Shown: positions 33,720 through 43,014, numbered from the stretch's first letter. The stretch is 64,000 nucleotides of DNA from Oscillospiraceae bacterium (GCA_017527825.1 JAFXPO010000016.1:62001-126000), one strand, 5' to 3'. Translations and numbers: made by a program. The notes: generated from the sequence alone by a model not told the origin.

Positions 33720-35120
33720 ATGGAAGAAGTGAAAATCAGCGACGTGACCATGAAAGCCCTCGGAGGGCAGTTATCCTTTAAGGAGAAGATCGAGCTGAGC
33801 AAGCTCCTGGACCGCCTCGGCGTGAGCGTCATCGAGCTGGAGGGCATTGAGAGCGCCAAGGTTGACGCGCTGCGCATCAAATCCGTCGCCACCGCAGTGC
33901 GCGAGAGCACCGTCGCCGTACCCGTCGCGCTGACGTCGGAGGGCGTGGACGCGGTGTGGGCGGCGCTCAAGGGCGCGCGGAAGCCCCGCTTGCAGGTGGT
34001 CACGCCGACGAGCACCGTGCAGATGGAGTACCTCTGCCACAAAAAGCCCGCCGCCATGCTCGCGCTCATCCGCGAGATCGTTGCCTACTGCCGCACACTG
34101 TGCGCGGACGTGGAGTTCGTCGCGGACGATGCCAGCCGCGCTGACGCGGAGTATCTCGCAAGCGCCATCCGCGCCGCCATCGACGCGGGCGCCGACACCG
34201 TCACCGTCTGCGACACGGCGGGCGCGATGCTCCCGCGCGAGTTTGCGGCGTTTTTCGAAAACCTCTATGAGACCGTCCCCGCGCTGCGCACGGTGTCCGT
34301 AGGCGTTGCCTGCTCCGACGCGCTCGCCATGGCGGACGCCTGCGCCGTGACCGCGGTGCTGCGCGGCGCACGGGAGGTCAAGGCGTCCGCCTACCCGACG
34401 GACGGCGTGTCGCTGTCCAGCATCGCCACGGTGCTCGCCGTCAAGGGCGAAGGGTTTGGCACGCGCGCGGGGGTCCGCACCACGGAAATGAAGCGCGTTG
34501 TACGTCAGATCGGGCGCATGTTTGAATCCGGCAAGGGCGCGCTCTACGACGGTCTTGGCGGAGACGAGCACGCCGGGCTGACGCTCTCCCAGCACGACGA
34601 CAAGGCGGCGGTGCTGCAAACCGTCGCCAAGCTGGGTTATGAGCTCAGCGACGAGGACGGCGAGGCTGTGTGGGCGGCGTTCCGGCGCATCGCCAGCCAC
34701 AAGGAGGAGATCGGCGCCCGCGAGCTGGACGCCATCGTCGCCTCCGCCGCCATGCAGGTGCCTGCCGCGTATGAGGTCAAGAGCTACGTCGTCAACTCCG
34801 GCAGCGGCATCACCGCCATGGCGCACCTGAAGCTGGAAAAGAAGGGGCGGGAGCTGGAGAGCGTCGCGCTGGGCGACGGACCGATCGACGCGGCGTTTCT
34901 CGCGCTGGAGCAGGCGACCGGCCGCCACTGCGAGATGGACGATTTTCAGATCCGCACCGTCACCGAGGGACACGAGGCAATGGGCGAGACCGTGGTGCGC
35001 CTTCGCGCGAACGGCAAGCTGTACCCCGGACGGGGCATTTCCACCGACATTGTGGGCGCGTCCATCCGCGCCTACGTCAACGCGCTCAACAAAATCGCCT
35101 ACGAGGAGGGTGAAGCATGA
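33720..35120 (+). CDS. LeuA-like protein lacking catalytic residues, with intact LeuA regulatory domain
   Basis: 466 aa from ATG 33720 (AAAAGGAG upstream). The whole length aligns by eye with 2-isopropylmalate synthase. The DTTLRDGEQ metal/catalytic motif is replaced by SDVTMKALGGQ, the HCHNDLG metal histidines by GVACSDALA, and the GIGERAGN loop by YPTDGVSL. The C-terminal leucine-binding dimer domain is well kept (LGDGPIDAAFLALE, VTEGHEAMGETVVRLRANGK, GRGISTDIVGAS). It therefore looks like a pseudoenzyme that may still bind leucine. First gene after the T-box; its stop overlaps the next start. Confidence 0.85.
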   Translation: MEEVKISDVTMKALGGQLSFKEKIELSKLLDRLGVSVIELEGIESAKVDALRIKSVATAVRESTVAVPVALTSEGVDAVWAALKGARKPRLQVVTPTSTVQMEYLCHKKPAAMLALIREIVAYCRTLCADVEFVADDASRADAEYLASAIRAAIDAGADTVTVCDTAGAMLPREFAAFFENLYETVPALRTVSVGVACSDALAMADACAVTAVLRGAREVKASAYPTDGVSLSSIATVLAVKGEGFGTRAGVRTTEMKRVVRQIGRMFESGKGALYDGLGGDEHAGLTLSQHDDKAAVLQTVAKLGYELSDEDGEAVWAAFRRIASHKEEIGARELDAIVASAAMQVPAAYEVKSYVVNSGSGITAMAHLKLEKKGRELESVALGDGPIDAAFLALEQATGRHCEMDDFQIRTVTEGHEAMGETVVRLRANGKLYPGRGISTDIVGASIRAYVNALNKIAYEEGEA

Positions 35121-37597
35121 ACCTTTCCTTTTCCACCCGCGGCTGGGATTTTTCGTGGGACGAGGCGCTTGACCTCGCCGGGGAAATGGATTTCGGCGGC
35201 GTGGAGCTGTACAACCCGCAGACGCTCCCCGCGCTGACCGGACGCGGCGGCGCGTTCCACAAGTATCATGTGGCGGCGACGGTACGCGCGATGCGCGACC
35301 GCAAGCTGACGATCCCGTGCTTTGACACGTCCTGCGACGTGTCCGCCGCGGCGGACTGCGTGCCGACGCTGACCGAGCTGCTCGCCCTTGCCGCCGAGGC
35401 GCGGGTCCCCTGCGTCTCCGCCATCGCCCACGAGGACAACGAGGCGCTGGTGCGCGAGCGGATGGACGCGCTGCTTCCCGCCGCGGAGCAGCGCGGCGTA
35501 ACGCTGCTGCTCAAGACCAGCGGTATCTATGCCGACACCGCGCGGCTGCGCGCGCTGATGGACGACTACGCCAGCGACTTTTTGGGCGCGCTGTGGCACA
35601 TGCACCACCCCTACCGCGACCGGGGCGAAAGCCCTGACACCACGATCAAAAATCTCGGCGCCTACGTCCGACACGTCCACCTGCGGGACAGCGACGACGC
35701 GGAGCACTACAACCTCGTGGGCGAGGGCACGCTCCCCATCGCGGAGCTGATGCGCGCGCTCGGCTCCATCGACTACGACGGGTTTATCTCGCTGGAATGG
35801 AAGCCGGAGTGGATGGAGGACCTGCCCGACGCGGAGGTCATCTTCCCCCACTTCGTCAACCACATGAGCCGCTTTGAGAATACCCGCGGCAAGAAAAAGA
35901 GCCTTTACTTCAATCACGACGGCACGGGTGAGTACGTCTGGAAGAAGGACGAGCTGATCAACCTCACCTTCGCGCAGGTGCTCGACCGCATGGTGGAGGA
36001 GTTCCCCGATCAATACTGCTTCAAATACACCACGTTGGACTACACGCGCACCTACAGCGAGTTTCGCGACGACGTGGACCGTTTCGCCCGCGCGCTGCTC
36101 TCCCTCGGCGTCCGCGCCGGGAGCAAGGTGACGGTCTGGGCGACGAACGTGCCCGCGTGGTACATTACGTTCTGGGCGGCGGCGAAGCTCGGCGCGGTGC
36201 TGGTGACGATGAACACCGCGTACAAAATTCACGAGGCGGAGTACCTGCTTCGCCAGAGCGACACGCACACGCTGGTGATGATCGATGGCGCGCTGGATTC
36301 CGACTACGCGGGCATCATCAACGAGCTGTGTCCCGAACTCGCGAAGTCCCGCGCGGGCGAGCCGCTGCGGAGCCGTCGCCTGCCGTTTTTGCGCAATGTC
36401 ATCACCGTGGGCTTCCGCCAGAGCGGCTGCCTCACCTTCGACGAGGCGATGGCGCGCGCCGACATGGTGACGCCGGAGGAACTGGAACGCGCGGCAAGCC
36501 GCGTCCGCCCCGACGACGTGTGCAACATGCAGTACACCTCCGGCACCACAGGGTTCCCCAAAGGTGTGATGCTCACGCACTACAACGTGGTCAACAACGG
36601 CAAGTGCATCGGCGACCGCATGGGGCTGAGTACCGCCGACCGCATGATGATCCAGGTCCCGATGTTCCACTGCTTCGGCATGACGCTCTCCATGACCTCC
36701 GCCATGACCCACGGCGCGACCATGTGCCCCATGCCGTACTTCTCGGCAAAATCGTCGCTTGCCTGCATCCAGCAGGAGAAGATCACCTGCTTCAACGGCG
36801 TGCCGACGATGTTCATCGCCATGTTCAACCACCCCGATTACCGCAGGACGGATTTCTCCCACATGCGCACGGGCATCATGGCAGGCTCCGGCTGCCCGCC
36901 GGAGCTGATGCGCCGCGCGGCGCAGGAGGACGAGATGCACATGACCGGCATCGTGTCCGTCTACGGTCAGACGGAATGCGCGCCAGGCAACACCATGTCG
37001 TCGTGGACGGACTCGCTGGAGATGCGCACCGAGACCGTCGGCTACGCGTTCCCCCACGTCCGCTGCAAGGTCATCGACCCCGAAACCGGCGCGGAGGTAC
37101 CCGACGGCGTGAACGGCGAGTTCTGCGCCAAGGGCTACAACCAGATGAAGGGCTACTACAAAATGCCCGACGCCACCGGCGACACCGTGGACGCGGACGG
37201 CTGGCTCCACTCCGGCGACCTCGCCTGCCGCGACGAAAACGGCTGCTACCGCATCACAGGGCGGCTCAAGGACATGATCATCCGCGGCGGCGAGAACCTC
37301 TACCCGAAGGAATTGGAGGAGTTCCTGCTCACGCACCCGCAGGTGCAGGACGCGCAGGTCGTCGGCGTGCCGGATGAGAAGTACGGCGAAGAGGCGCTCG
37401 CCTGCGTTATCCTCCGCGAAGGCAGCGAGGCGACGGTCGACGAGATCCGCGCTTTCTGCGTCGAACGCCTCGCGCGGCACAAGGTGCCGAAGTACATCGA
37501 GTTCGTCGAGAGCTTCCCCATGAACGCCGCGGGCAAGGTCTTAAAATACAAAATGCGCGAGGACGCGGCAAAGCGCCTGGGCTTGACTGCGCGATAA
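35117..37597 (+). CDS. Fusion of a xylose-isomerase-like TIM barrel and an acyl-CoA synthetase
   Basis: 826 aa. Residues 1-265 form an AP-endonuclease-2/sugar-phosphate isomerase barrel (GFGGVELYN-like start, WHMHHPYRDRGESPDTTIKN, VRHVHLRDSDD, GFISLEWKPEW). One usual metal Glu (ENH) is replaced by LLKTSG. Residues about 290-826 form a complete AMP-forming ligase: YTSGTTGFPKGVMLTH, YGQTE, GWLHSGDLACRDENG, GRLKDMIIRGGENLYP and the catalytic Lys in AAGKVLKYK. It should activate a carboxylate with ATP and CoA; the barrel's role is unknown. Overlaps the LeuA-like gene by four bases. Confidence 0.88.
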   Translation: MNLSFSTRGWDFSWDEALDLAGEMDFGGVELYNPQTLPALTGRGGAFHKYHVAATVRAMRDRKLTIPCFDTSCDVSAAADCVPTLTELLALAAEARVPCVSAIAHEDNEALVRERMDALLPAAEQRGVTLLLKTSGIYADTARLRALMDDYASDFLGALWHMHHPYRDRGESPDTTIKNLGAYVRHVHLRDSDDAEHYNLVGEGTLPIAELMRALGSIDYDGFISLEWKPEWMEDLPDAEVIFPHFVNHMSRFENTRGKKKSLYFNHDGTGEYVWKKDELINLTFAQVLDRMVEEFPDQYCFKYTTLDYTRTYSEFRDDVDRFARALLSLGVRAGSKVTVWATNVPAWYITFWAAAKLGAVLVTMNTAYKIHEAEYLLRQSDTHTLVMIDGALDSDYAGIINELCPELAKSRAGEPLRSRRLPFLRNVITVGFRQSGCLTFDEAMARADMVTPEELERAASRVRPDDVCNMQYTSGTTGFPKGVMLTHYNVVNNGKCIGDRMGLSTADRMMIQVPMFHCFGMTLSMTSAMTHGATMCPMPYFSAKSSLACIQQEKITCFNGVPTMFIAMFNHPDYRRTDFSHMRTGIMAGSGCPPELMRRAAQEDEMHMTGIVSVYGQTECAPGNTMSSWTDSLEMRTETVGYAFPHVRCKVIDPETGAEVPDGVNGEFCAKGYNQMKGYYKMPDATGDTVDADGWLHSGDLACRDENGCYRITGRLKDMIIRGGENLYPKELEEFLLTHPQVQDAQVVGVPDEKYGEEALACVILREGSEATVDEIRAFCVERLARHKVPKYIEFVESFPMNAAGKVLKYKMREDAAKRLGLTAR

Positions 37598-37621
37598 ATC
37601 GCGCAGTCAGGCAGAAAAACA

Positions 37622-37662
37622 CCATTTCTCTCGCCGCTTGCGCGGCAACCGCGAAATATGGC
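37622..37662 (+). repeat. 41-bp palindromic repeat, copy B
   Basis: Same element as 33617-33657 with three substitutions. It is also flanked by hairpins: CTGCGCGATAAATCGCGCAG just before and GCAAAATCCGCCCGCGGATTTTGC just after. It fills the 114-bp gap between the fusion gene and the PFOR gene. Confidence 0.75.
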
Positions 37663-37711
37663 GGCAAAATCCGCCCGCGGATTTTGCGAACCACCACACA
37701 GGGAGGATGCA

Positions 37712-40700
37712 ATGAATCACAAAAACTATGTGACCATGGACGGCAACGAAGCCGCCGCGACCATGGCGTATCCGTTTACGGAAATCGCCGCCATCTACCC
37801 CATCACGCCGTCCAGCCCCATGGCGGGCATGACCGACGCGTGGAGCGCGAAGGGGCGCAGGAATCTCTTCGGGCAGACCGTCACCCTCACGGAAATGCAG
37901 TCCGAGGCGGGCGCCATCGGCGCGGTGCACGGCGCGATCCAGGCGGGAGCGCTCAGCACCAGCTTCACGTCCTCGCAGGGGCTGATGCTGATGATTCCGG
38001 TGCTCTACCGCATCGCGGGTGAGCGGCTGCCCGCCGTGCTGCACGTCGCGTCCCGCACCGTCGGCACCCACGCCATGAGCATCTTCGGCGACCACAGCGA
38101 CGTGATGGCGTGCCGTGAGACGGGCTTCGCCCAGCTCTCCACGGGCAGCGTGCAGGAGGTCGCCGACCTCGCGTCCGTGGCGCACCTCGCCGCCATTGAG
38201 AGCAGCATCCCGTTCATGCACTTCTTCGACGGCTTTCGCACCAGTCACGAGATCAACAAGATCGAGCTGCCCAACATGGGCGCGATTCTCGGTATGCTCG
38301 ACCGCGACGCGCTCAAGCGCTTCAAGGACCGCGCCCTCAACCCGGAGCATCCGACGCTGCGCAACACCGTCCAGAACGGCGACGTGTACTTTCAGGTGCG
38401 GGAGGCGAACAATCCCGACTACGCCGCGCTGCCCGGAATCGTGCAGCGGTACTTCGATCAGATCAACGCCCTGACGGGACGGAACTATCGCCTGTTCAAC
38501 TATTACGGCGACAGCGACGCCACCGACGTGGTCATCGCCATGGGCAGCGTCTCCGGCGCGGCGCATGAGGCGGTGGACGCGCTGCGCGCCGAGGGGCGCA
38601 AGGTGGGCTACTTGCAGGTGCATCTGTACCGCCCGTTCTCCGGTGAGCATTTCCTCGCGGCGCTGCCGCCCTCCGTGGAGCGGATCGCGGTGCTCGATCG
38701 CTGCAAGGACATGGGCGCGCTGGGCGAGCCGCTGTACGAGGACGTGTGCACAGCGCTCTCCCGCGAGAATCTGGGGCTTCGCGTCCTCGGCGGGCGCTAC
38801 GGGCTTTCCTCCAAGGACACCGACCCCGCGCAGATTGTCGCCGTGTTTGACAATCTCGCCGGCGACGATCCCATCAACGGCTTCACCGTCGGCATCGACG
38901 ACGACGTGACGCATCTGTCCCTGCCGGTGCAGCCCTTCCGCCGCGACGACATCGAAACCATCTCCTGTAAATTCTGGGGGTTGGGCGGCGACGGCACCGT
39001 CGGCGCGAACCACAACACCGTGCGCATCATCAACGACACCACCGAAAAATACGCGCAGGCGTACTTTGAGTACGACTCGAAGAAATCCTTCGGCGTCACG
39101 AAGTCCCACCTGCGCTTCTCGTCCCACCCCATCGAGAGCAGCTACTATGTCAAGCGCGCCGACTTCATCGCCTGCCACAACCCCACGTTCATCAATCAGT
39201 ACGAAGTGGCGCAGGAGTTGAAGGACGGCGGAACGCTGCTGCTCAACTGCCAATGGACGAGCGACGAACTGGGCGAAAAGCTCTCCGCCGCCGTCAAGCG
39301 CACGCTCTCGGCAAAGCACGCGAGCCTCTACATCATCGACGCGACGGCAATCGCCGAAAAGCTGGGGCTGGGCAGCCATACGAATACGGTGCTGCAATCC
39401 GCGTTTTTCTCGCTTCTGGAGATCATCCCGAAGCAGCAGGCGCTGGAGGAAATGAAAAACGCCGCCCGCAAGGCGTACTTCGCCAAGGGCGACGAGGTGG
39501 TGGCGAGGAACGTCGCCGCCATTGACGCGGGCGCGGACGCGCCGGTGAAGATCGACATTCCGGCGAGCTGGGCAAACGCGAAGGACGCGGAGCGCGAGGA
39601 CGCGCCGCTTCCGGGTGTGGTGAAAAACATACTCTTCCCCATCAACCGTCAGAAGGGCGACGACCTGCCGGTGAGCGTCTTCCGCGATTACCGGGACGGT
39701 CACATCGACATGGGGCTTACCGCTTACGAAAAGCGCGGCATCGCCACGCACATTCCCCAATGGGACGCGGAAAAGTGCGTCCAGTGCAACCGCTGCGCGC
39801 TGGTCTGTCCCCACGCGGTCATCCGCCCGTACCTGCTCTCCGGGGGCGAGAAAGAAAAAGCGCCGCGCGGTTTCACCAGCGCGAGCGCAAACGGCGCGGC
39901 GAAGGGATATCACTTCACCATGCAAGTGTCCGCCCTTGACTGCACGGGCTGCGGCTCCTGCGTCTCGGTGTGTCCTGCCAGGGAAAAAGCCTTGACGATG
40001 TCGCCCGCCGAATTCACCGATGAACAAAGGGCATGCTGGGATTATGCCTTGACACTGAGCGACAAGGGTCAGCTCTTTGACCTTTACAGCATCAAGGGCA
40101 GCCAGTTCCGTCAGCCGCTGGTGGAGTTTTCCGCCGCCTGCGCCGGCTGCGGCGAGACGCCCTACGCGAAGCTGCTGACGCAGCTCTTCGGCGAGCGTGT
40201 TTACTGGGCGAACGGCACCGGCTGCTCGCAGGCGTGGGGCGCGCCCATGCCCGGCATCCCCTACACGCTGAACAAGCGCGGCTTCGGCGTCGCGTGGACG
40301 AACAGCCTGTTTGAGAACAACGCGGAGCTGACGCTGGGCATGTTCCTCGCTGTGCGCCAGCAGCGCGAAGCCGTCCGGGCAAAGGTGGAGGCATACCTCT
40401 CTGAGGCGAACAGCGCCGCGGCGCGGGCGTGGCTGGACGCCTATGAGGACTTCGACGCCTCGCGCAAGACCAGCGACGCGCTCATCGCCGAGCTGGAGGC
40501 GAGCGCGTCCCCCCGCGCGGCGGAGATTCTGGAGCGCAGGGATCAGCTCGCGAAGAAATGCTTCTGGATGTTCGGCGGCGATGGCTGGGCGTACGACATC
40601 GGCTTCGGCGGGCTTGACCACGTCGTCGCCAGCGGCGAGGACATCAACGTGTTCGTCATCGACACCGAGGTGTACTCCAACACCGGCGGGCAAAGCTCCA

Positions 40701-41203
40701 AGGCGACGCCGCTGGGCGCGGTGGCGCAGTTCGCCTCTGCGGGCAAGAAGAGCCGCAAGAAGGACCTCGGCGCAATCTTCCGCACCTACGGCAACGTCTA
40801 CGTCGCGCAGGTGGCGATGGGCGCCGACCCTAACCAGCTCATCCGCGCCATCAGGGAGGCGGAGGCGCACAAGGGACCCAGCGTCATTGTGGCATACACA
40901 CCCTGTCAGGCGCACGGCATCAAGGCGGGCATGGCGAACGTGCAAGCGGAGATGAAACGCGCGGTGGACTCCGGCTACTGGCTGCTGTACCGCTACAATC
41001 CCGAAAAGGCGCAGCCGATGACGGTGGATTCCAAGGCGCCCAGCATGTTGTACGAGGACTTCCTCGACGGCGAGACGCGCTACGCCGCGCTCAGGCGCAC
41101 GTTCCCGGAGAACGCGGAGACGCTGTTCTCCGCCGCAAGCCGCGACGCGGACGAGCGCTACCACGCGTACAAGCAGCAGGAAACGCTGCGAAAAGATGAG
41201 TAA
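37712..41203 (+). CDS. nifJ: Pyruvate:ferredoxin (flavodoxin) oxidoreductase
   Basis: 1163 aa, normal size for the single-chain homodimeric enzyme. Start ATG 37712 after GGGAGG. The pyrimidine domain begins YPITPSSPMAG. Two [4Fe-4S] ferredoxin motifs lie near residues 689 (CVQCNRCALVCP) and 744 (CTGCGSCVSVCP), and a third cluster site includes ACAGCGETPYAK. The TPP domain carries GDGWAYDIGFGG and YSNTGGQSSKATP near residue 955. It oxidises pyruvate to acetyl-CoA and CO2 and reduces ferredoxin, the central step of clostridial fermentation. It may be co-transcribed with the T-box operon. Confidence 0.97.
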   Translation: MNHKNYVTMDGNEAAATMAYPFTEIAAIYPITPSSPMAGMTDAWSAKGRRNLFGQTVTLTEMQSEAGAIGAVHGAIQAGALSTSFTSSQGLMLMIPVLYRIAGERLPAVLHVASRTVGTHAMSIFGDHSDVMACRETGFAQLSTGSVQEVADLASVAHLAAIESSIPFMHFFDGFRTSHEINKIELPNMGAILGMLDRDALKRFKDRALNPEHPTLRNTVQNGDVYFQVREANNPDYAALPGIVQRYFDQINALTGRNYRLFNYYGDSDATDVVIAMGSVSGAAHEAVDALRAEGRKVGYLQVHLYRPFSGEHFLAALPPSVERIAVLDRCKDMGALGEPLYEDVCTALSRENLGLRVLGGRYGLSSKDTDPAQIVAVFDNLAGDDPINGFTVGIDDDVTHLSLPVQPFRRDDIETISCKFWGLGGDGTVGANHNTVRIINDTTEKYAQAYFEYDSKKSFGVTKSHLRFSSHPIESSYYVKRADFIACHNPTFINQYEVAQELKDGGTLLLNCQWTSDELGEKLSAAVKRTLSAKHASLYIIDATAIAEKLGLGSHTNTVLQSAFFSLLEIIPKQQALEEMKNAARKAYFAKGDEVVARNVAAIDAGADAPVKIDIPASWANAKDAEREDAPLPGVVKNILFPINRQKGDDLPVSVFRDYRDGHIDMGLTAYEKRGIATHIPQWDAEKCVQCNRCALVCPHAVIRPYLLSGGEKEKAPRGFTSASANGAAKGYHFTMQVSALDCTGCGSCVSVCPAREKALTMSPAEFTDEQRACWDYALTLSDKGQLFDLYSIKGSQFRQPLVEFSAACAGCGETPYAKLLTQLFGERVYWANGTGCSQAWGAPMPGIPYTLNKRGFGVAWTNSLFENNAELTLGMFLAVRQQREAVRAKVEAYLSEANSAAARAWLDAYEDFDASRKTSDALIAELEASASPRAAEILERRDQLAKKCFWMFGGDGWAYDIGFGGLDHVVASGEDINVFVIDTEVYSNTGGQSSKATPLGAVAQFASAGKKSRKKDLGAIFRTYGNVYVAQVAMGADPNQLIRAIREAEAHKGPSVIVAYTPCQAHGIKAGMANVQAEMKRAVDSGYWLLYRYNPEKAQPMTVDSKAPSMLYEDFLDGETRYAALRRTFPENAETLFSAASRDADERYHAYKQQETLRKDE

Positions 41204-41209
41204 AATTTG

Positions 41210-41243
41210 AAAACGGCGGGCGGTGTTTTCCGCTCGCCGTTTT
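41210..41243 (+). terminator. Terminator after nifJ
   Basis: AAAACGGCGGGCGG / CCGCTCGCCGTTTT, 14 bp with one G-U pair and TGTTTT loop, ending in TTTTA. Confidence 0.85.
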
Positions 41244-41250
41244 ATGATGG

Positions 41251-41434
41251 TTTCCAATCCCTTCCTTGGATAAAACCGCGCGATTTTCAAAGACTATCCT
41301 TGGAAATCAACCGACAAAGGAGTTTTACCGATATGAAAGCAACCGGAATCGTACGGCGCATCGACGACCTCGGCCGCGTCGTGATCCCAAAGGAGATCCG
41401 CCGGACCATGCGCATCCGCGAGGGCGACCCGCTG
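41251..41434 (+). repeat. 184-bp direct repeat, left copy (spoVT 5' region)
   Basis: Identical to 44305-44488 except for about seven substitutions (about 96% by eye), with no gap. It contains the 82 bp upstream of spoVT and codons 1-34. Offset between copies is 3054 bp. Recombination between them would remove the island and leave one intact spoVT. Confidence 0.93.
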
Positions 41435-41506
41435 CTGACGATATTGACAGGTTTCGACAGGTTTTGCGCGGCAGCAGAAGCGCTGGCGAAACGGCTTGGT
41501 ACATAG
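41333..41506 (+). pseudogene. Truncated spoVT copy 1
   Basis: Codons 1-34 match SpoVT exactly through REGDPL, including the AbrB-type DNA-binding segment, then the frame continues into unrelated sequence (LTILTGFDRF...) and stops after 57 aa. It keeps the spoVT upstream region and binding site, so a small AbrB-like peptide could be made. The junction GACCCGCTG/CTGACGATATTGACAGG recurs in the other broken copies. Confidence 0.85.
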
Positions 41507-41705
41507 AGCATGGGCGACGCTCACGCGCCGCCCTCTTTGTCATTTCGTCTTTGCTGTTTTCCACGCCATTCCATATATGCCTCCCCCCACTTGCCGAGAC
41601 GGATCACGTCCACAATGGCATTGCGCTCGCTGTCCACGACGTAGTAGGTCTTTTTGCCGGGGACATCGACGGCATCCCGCGCGAGGCCGTAGGGGTCGAA
41701 CCATG
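41374..41705 (+). repeat. 332-bp direct repeat, copy 1
   Basis: Matches 42683-43014 with about 12 substitutions and no gaps. It spans the last part of the truncated spoVT copy, the element's left-end sequence and the 3' third of the antisense membrane-protein gene. Confidence 0.9.
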
Positions 41706-42042
41706 GAATGTCTTTGCATTTTGTCTTGCATGAAATGTCGCCGCTGACGCCCAGTTTTTTGGCGCTTCTCTCAAGTATAGTGCCAATACAACCCAGCAGC
41801 AAAGATAGAAATGCAAAAACAGAAGCACATGGCAGCATCACACTGCGAAGCGATACCGCAAAATAGCCAATCAGAGCAGAAACGATCGTTATAACACCGC
41901 AATCCATTGAAAGGAGAACCAGTCGGCCGCCCTTACGTAGTTCCGGTGGGGAATCATACGCCATCTGTCCATTTACACTTACTCGCTTAGCAACCGTGAT
42001 TTTATTGGTATCCCTGTCCACAATAACATATTTTTTCAGCAT
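41521..42042 (-). CDS. Small two-helix membrane protein, cassette 1
   Basis: 173 aa. N-terminal motif KKYVIVDRDTNKITVAKRV, two membrane helices (about residues 43-92), then a tail with DPYGLARDAVDVPGKKTYYV and VVDSERNAIVDVIRLGKWGE. The last ~60 residues are almost identical to cassette 2 (42830-43327), while the membrane parts differ. Head and tail share a K-K-x-Y-x2-V-D-x4-AIV-type motif, so the protein looks internally duplicated. Function unknown; an immunity-type membrane protein is one guess. Starts ATG after GGGGGAAGC. Confidence 0.65.
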   Translation of the reverse strand: MLKKYVIVDRDTNKITVAKRVSVNGQMAYDSPPELRKGGRLVLLSMDCGVITIVSALIGYFAVSLRSVMLPCASVFAFLSLLLGCIGTILERSAKKLGVSGDISCKTKCKDIPWFDPYGLARDAVDVPGKKTYYVVDSERNAIVDVIRLGKWGEAYMEWRGKQQRRNDKEGGA

Positions 42043-42110
42043 GCTTCCCCCGTATTGAGTTTTTTCGGCGGCGATTTCTCCATGCTCGTCGGTCCTTTAC
42101 GCCACTTACC

Positions 42111-42677
42111 TCATCGGCTTTTTTGCTTATTATTTGCTTTAGTTAATGCGGCGTAACCCTCTGCGTGTTGCGACGCTGCTCTTTTTGCATCAGCATATGC
42201 GCTGATCACTCCGCTCAAGGCTGCATTTATGCCCGCGTCCCGAAGTGCATCAGAGAAAGCGTCCATATGATAGTTATCAAAAGGATTCTCTTCGTCATTG
42301 TAAATGCTTTTTAGCGGCGTTTCAAGTGCATAATTGAAAACTGTTTTTCCTGCTTCACCTGAAACGTCAACGAGTCGCTCCGCCAGCTTTGGGTTCATCC
42401 CCTTTATATACTTCAAAAGCCTCTGTTCGGCTTCCTCATCATGCAGACCTTTGCCGTAAGCCTCCGCTAATCCGTCAATCCATTTTTCGGTTCCTGCTTC
42501 TATGCCCGCTGTCAATCCCCCATACGTCACCTGCTGTCCGATGCTCGCACCCGCTTTTCGCGCCTCCTGCGAGGCGTCGCCGAACGAGCGCACTCCTTTA
42601 AGCACAATGCTCGCCCCCGGAATGATGGCGTTTGCCACTGCTTTCGCCGCAGCGTCCGCCACAATTTGCGCCCCCAC
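42111..42677 (-). pseudogene. C-terminal fragment of a large helical protein
   Basis: 189 codons open to a stop at 42111. There is no credible start: the frame begins at a GTG exactly where a spoVT fragment (42683 onward) joins. Motif VRSFGDASQEARKAGASIGQ followed by GGLTAGIEAGTEKWIDGLA is also seen, diverged, in the fragment at 43684-43851. I recall similar helical segments in large phage- or toxin-type proteins of Clostridia, but cannot name the family. The small membrane-protein gene follows on the same strand. Confidence 0.6.
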
Positions 42678-42682
42678 GACGC

Positions 42683-42815
42683 CCGCGTCGTGATCCCAAA
42701 GGAAATCCGCCGGACCATGCGTATCCGCGAGGGTGACCCGCTTCTAACGATATTGACAGGTTTCGACAGGTTTTGCGCGGCAGCAGAAGCGCTGGCGAAA
42801 CGGCTTGGTACATAG
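42683..42815 (+). pseudogene. spoVT remnant copy 2 (no start)
   Basis: Begins in codon 14-15 of spoVT (CCGCGTCGTGATCCC) directly against the helical-protein fragment, runs to REGDPL and on through the same foreign tail as copy 1 to the TAG at 42813. No start codon or binding site. Confidence 0.8.
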
Positions 42816-43014
42816 AGCATGGGCGACGCTCACGCGCCGCCCTCTTTGTCATTTCGTCTTTGCTGTTTTCCACGCCATTCAATATATGCCTCCCCCCACT
42901 TGCCGAGACGGATCACGTCCACAACGGCATTGCGCTCGCTGTCCACGATGTAGTAGGTCTTTTTGCCGGGGACATCGACGGTGTCCCGCGCAAGGCCGTA
43001 GGGGTCGAGCCATG
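42683..43014 (+). repeat. 332-bp direct repeat, copy 2
   Basis: Second copy of 41374-41705. In its spoVT-derived first 55 bases it shares three substitutions with the intact spoVT rather than with copy 1, so it is a mosaic. Confidence 0.9.

Noticed and set aside
35099-37480. A ~790-codon antisense frame over the fusion gene, and a similar one over metH (30283-32652)
   Set aside because: Both are shadows of strong coding sequences on the other strand; no starts, no motifs.
37607-41290. A 1227-codon open frame antisense to the PFOR gene
   Set aside because: It mirrors the codon pattern of nifJ in GC-rich DNA, has no binding site and its translation is rich in His/Arg/Val/Asp without any family motif.
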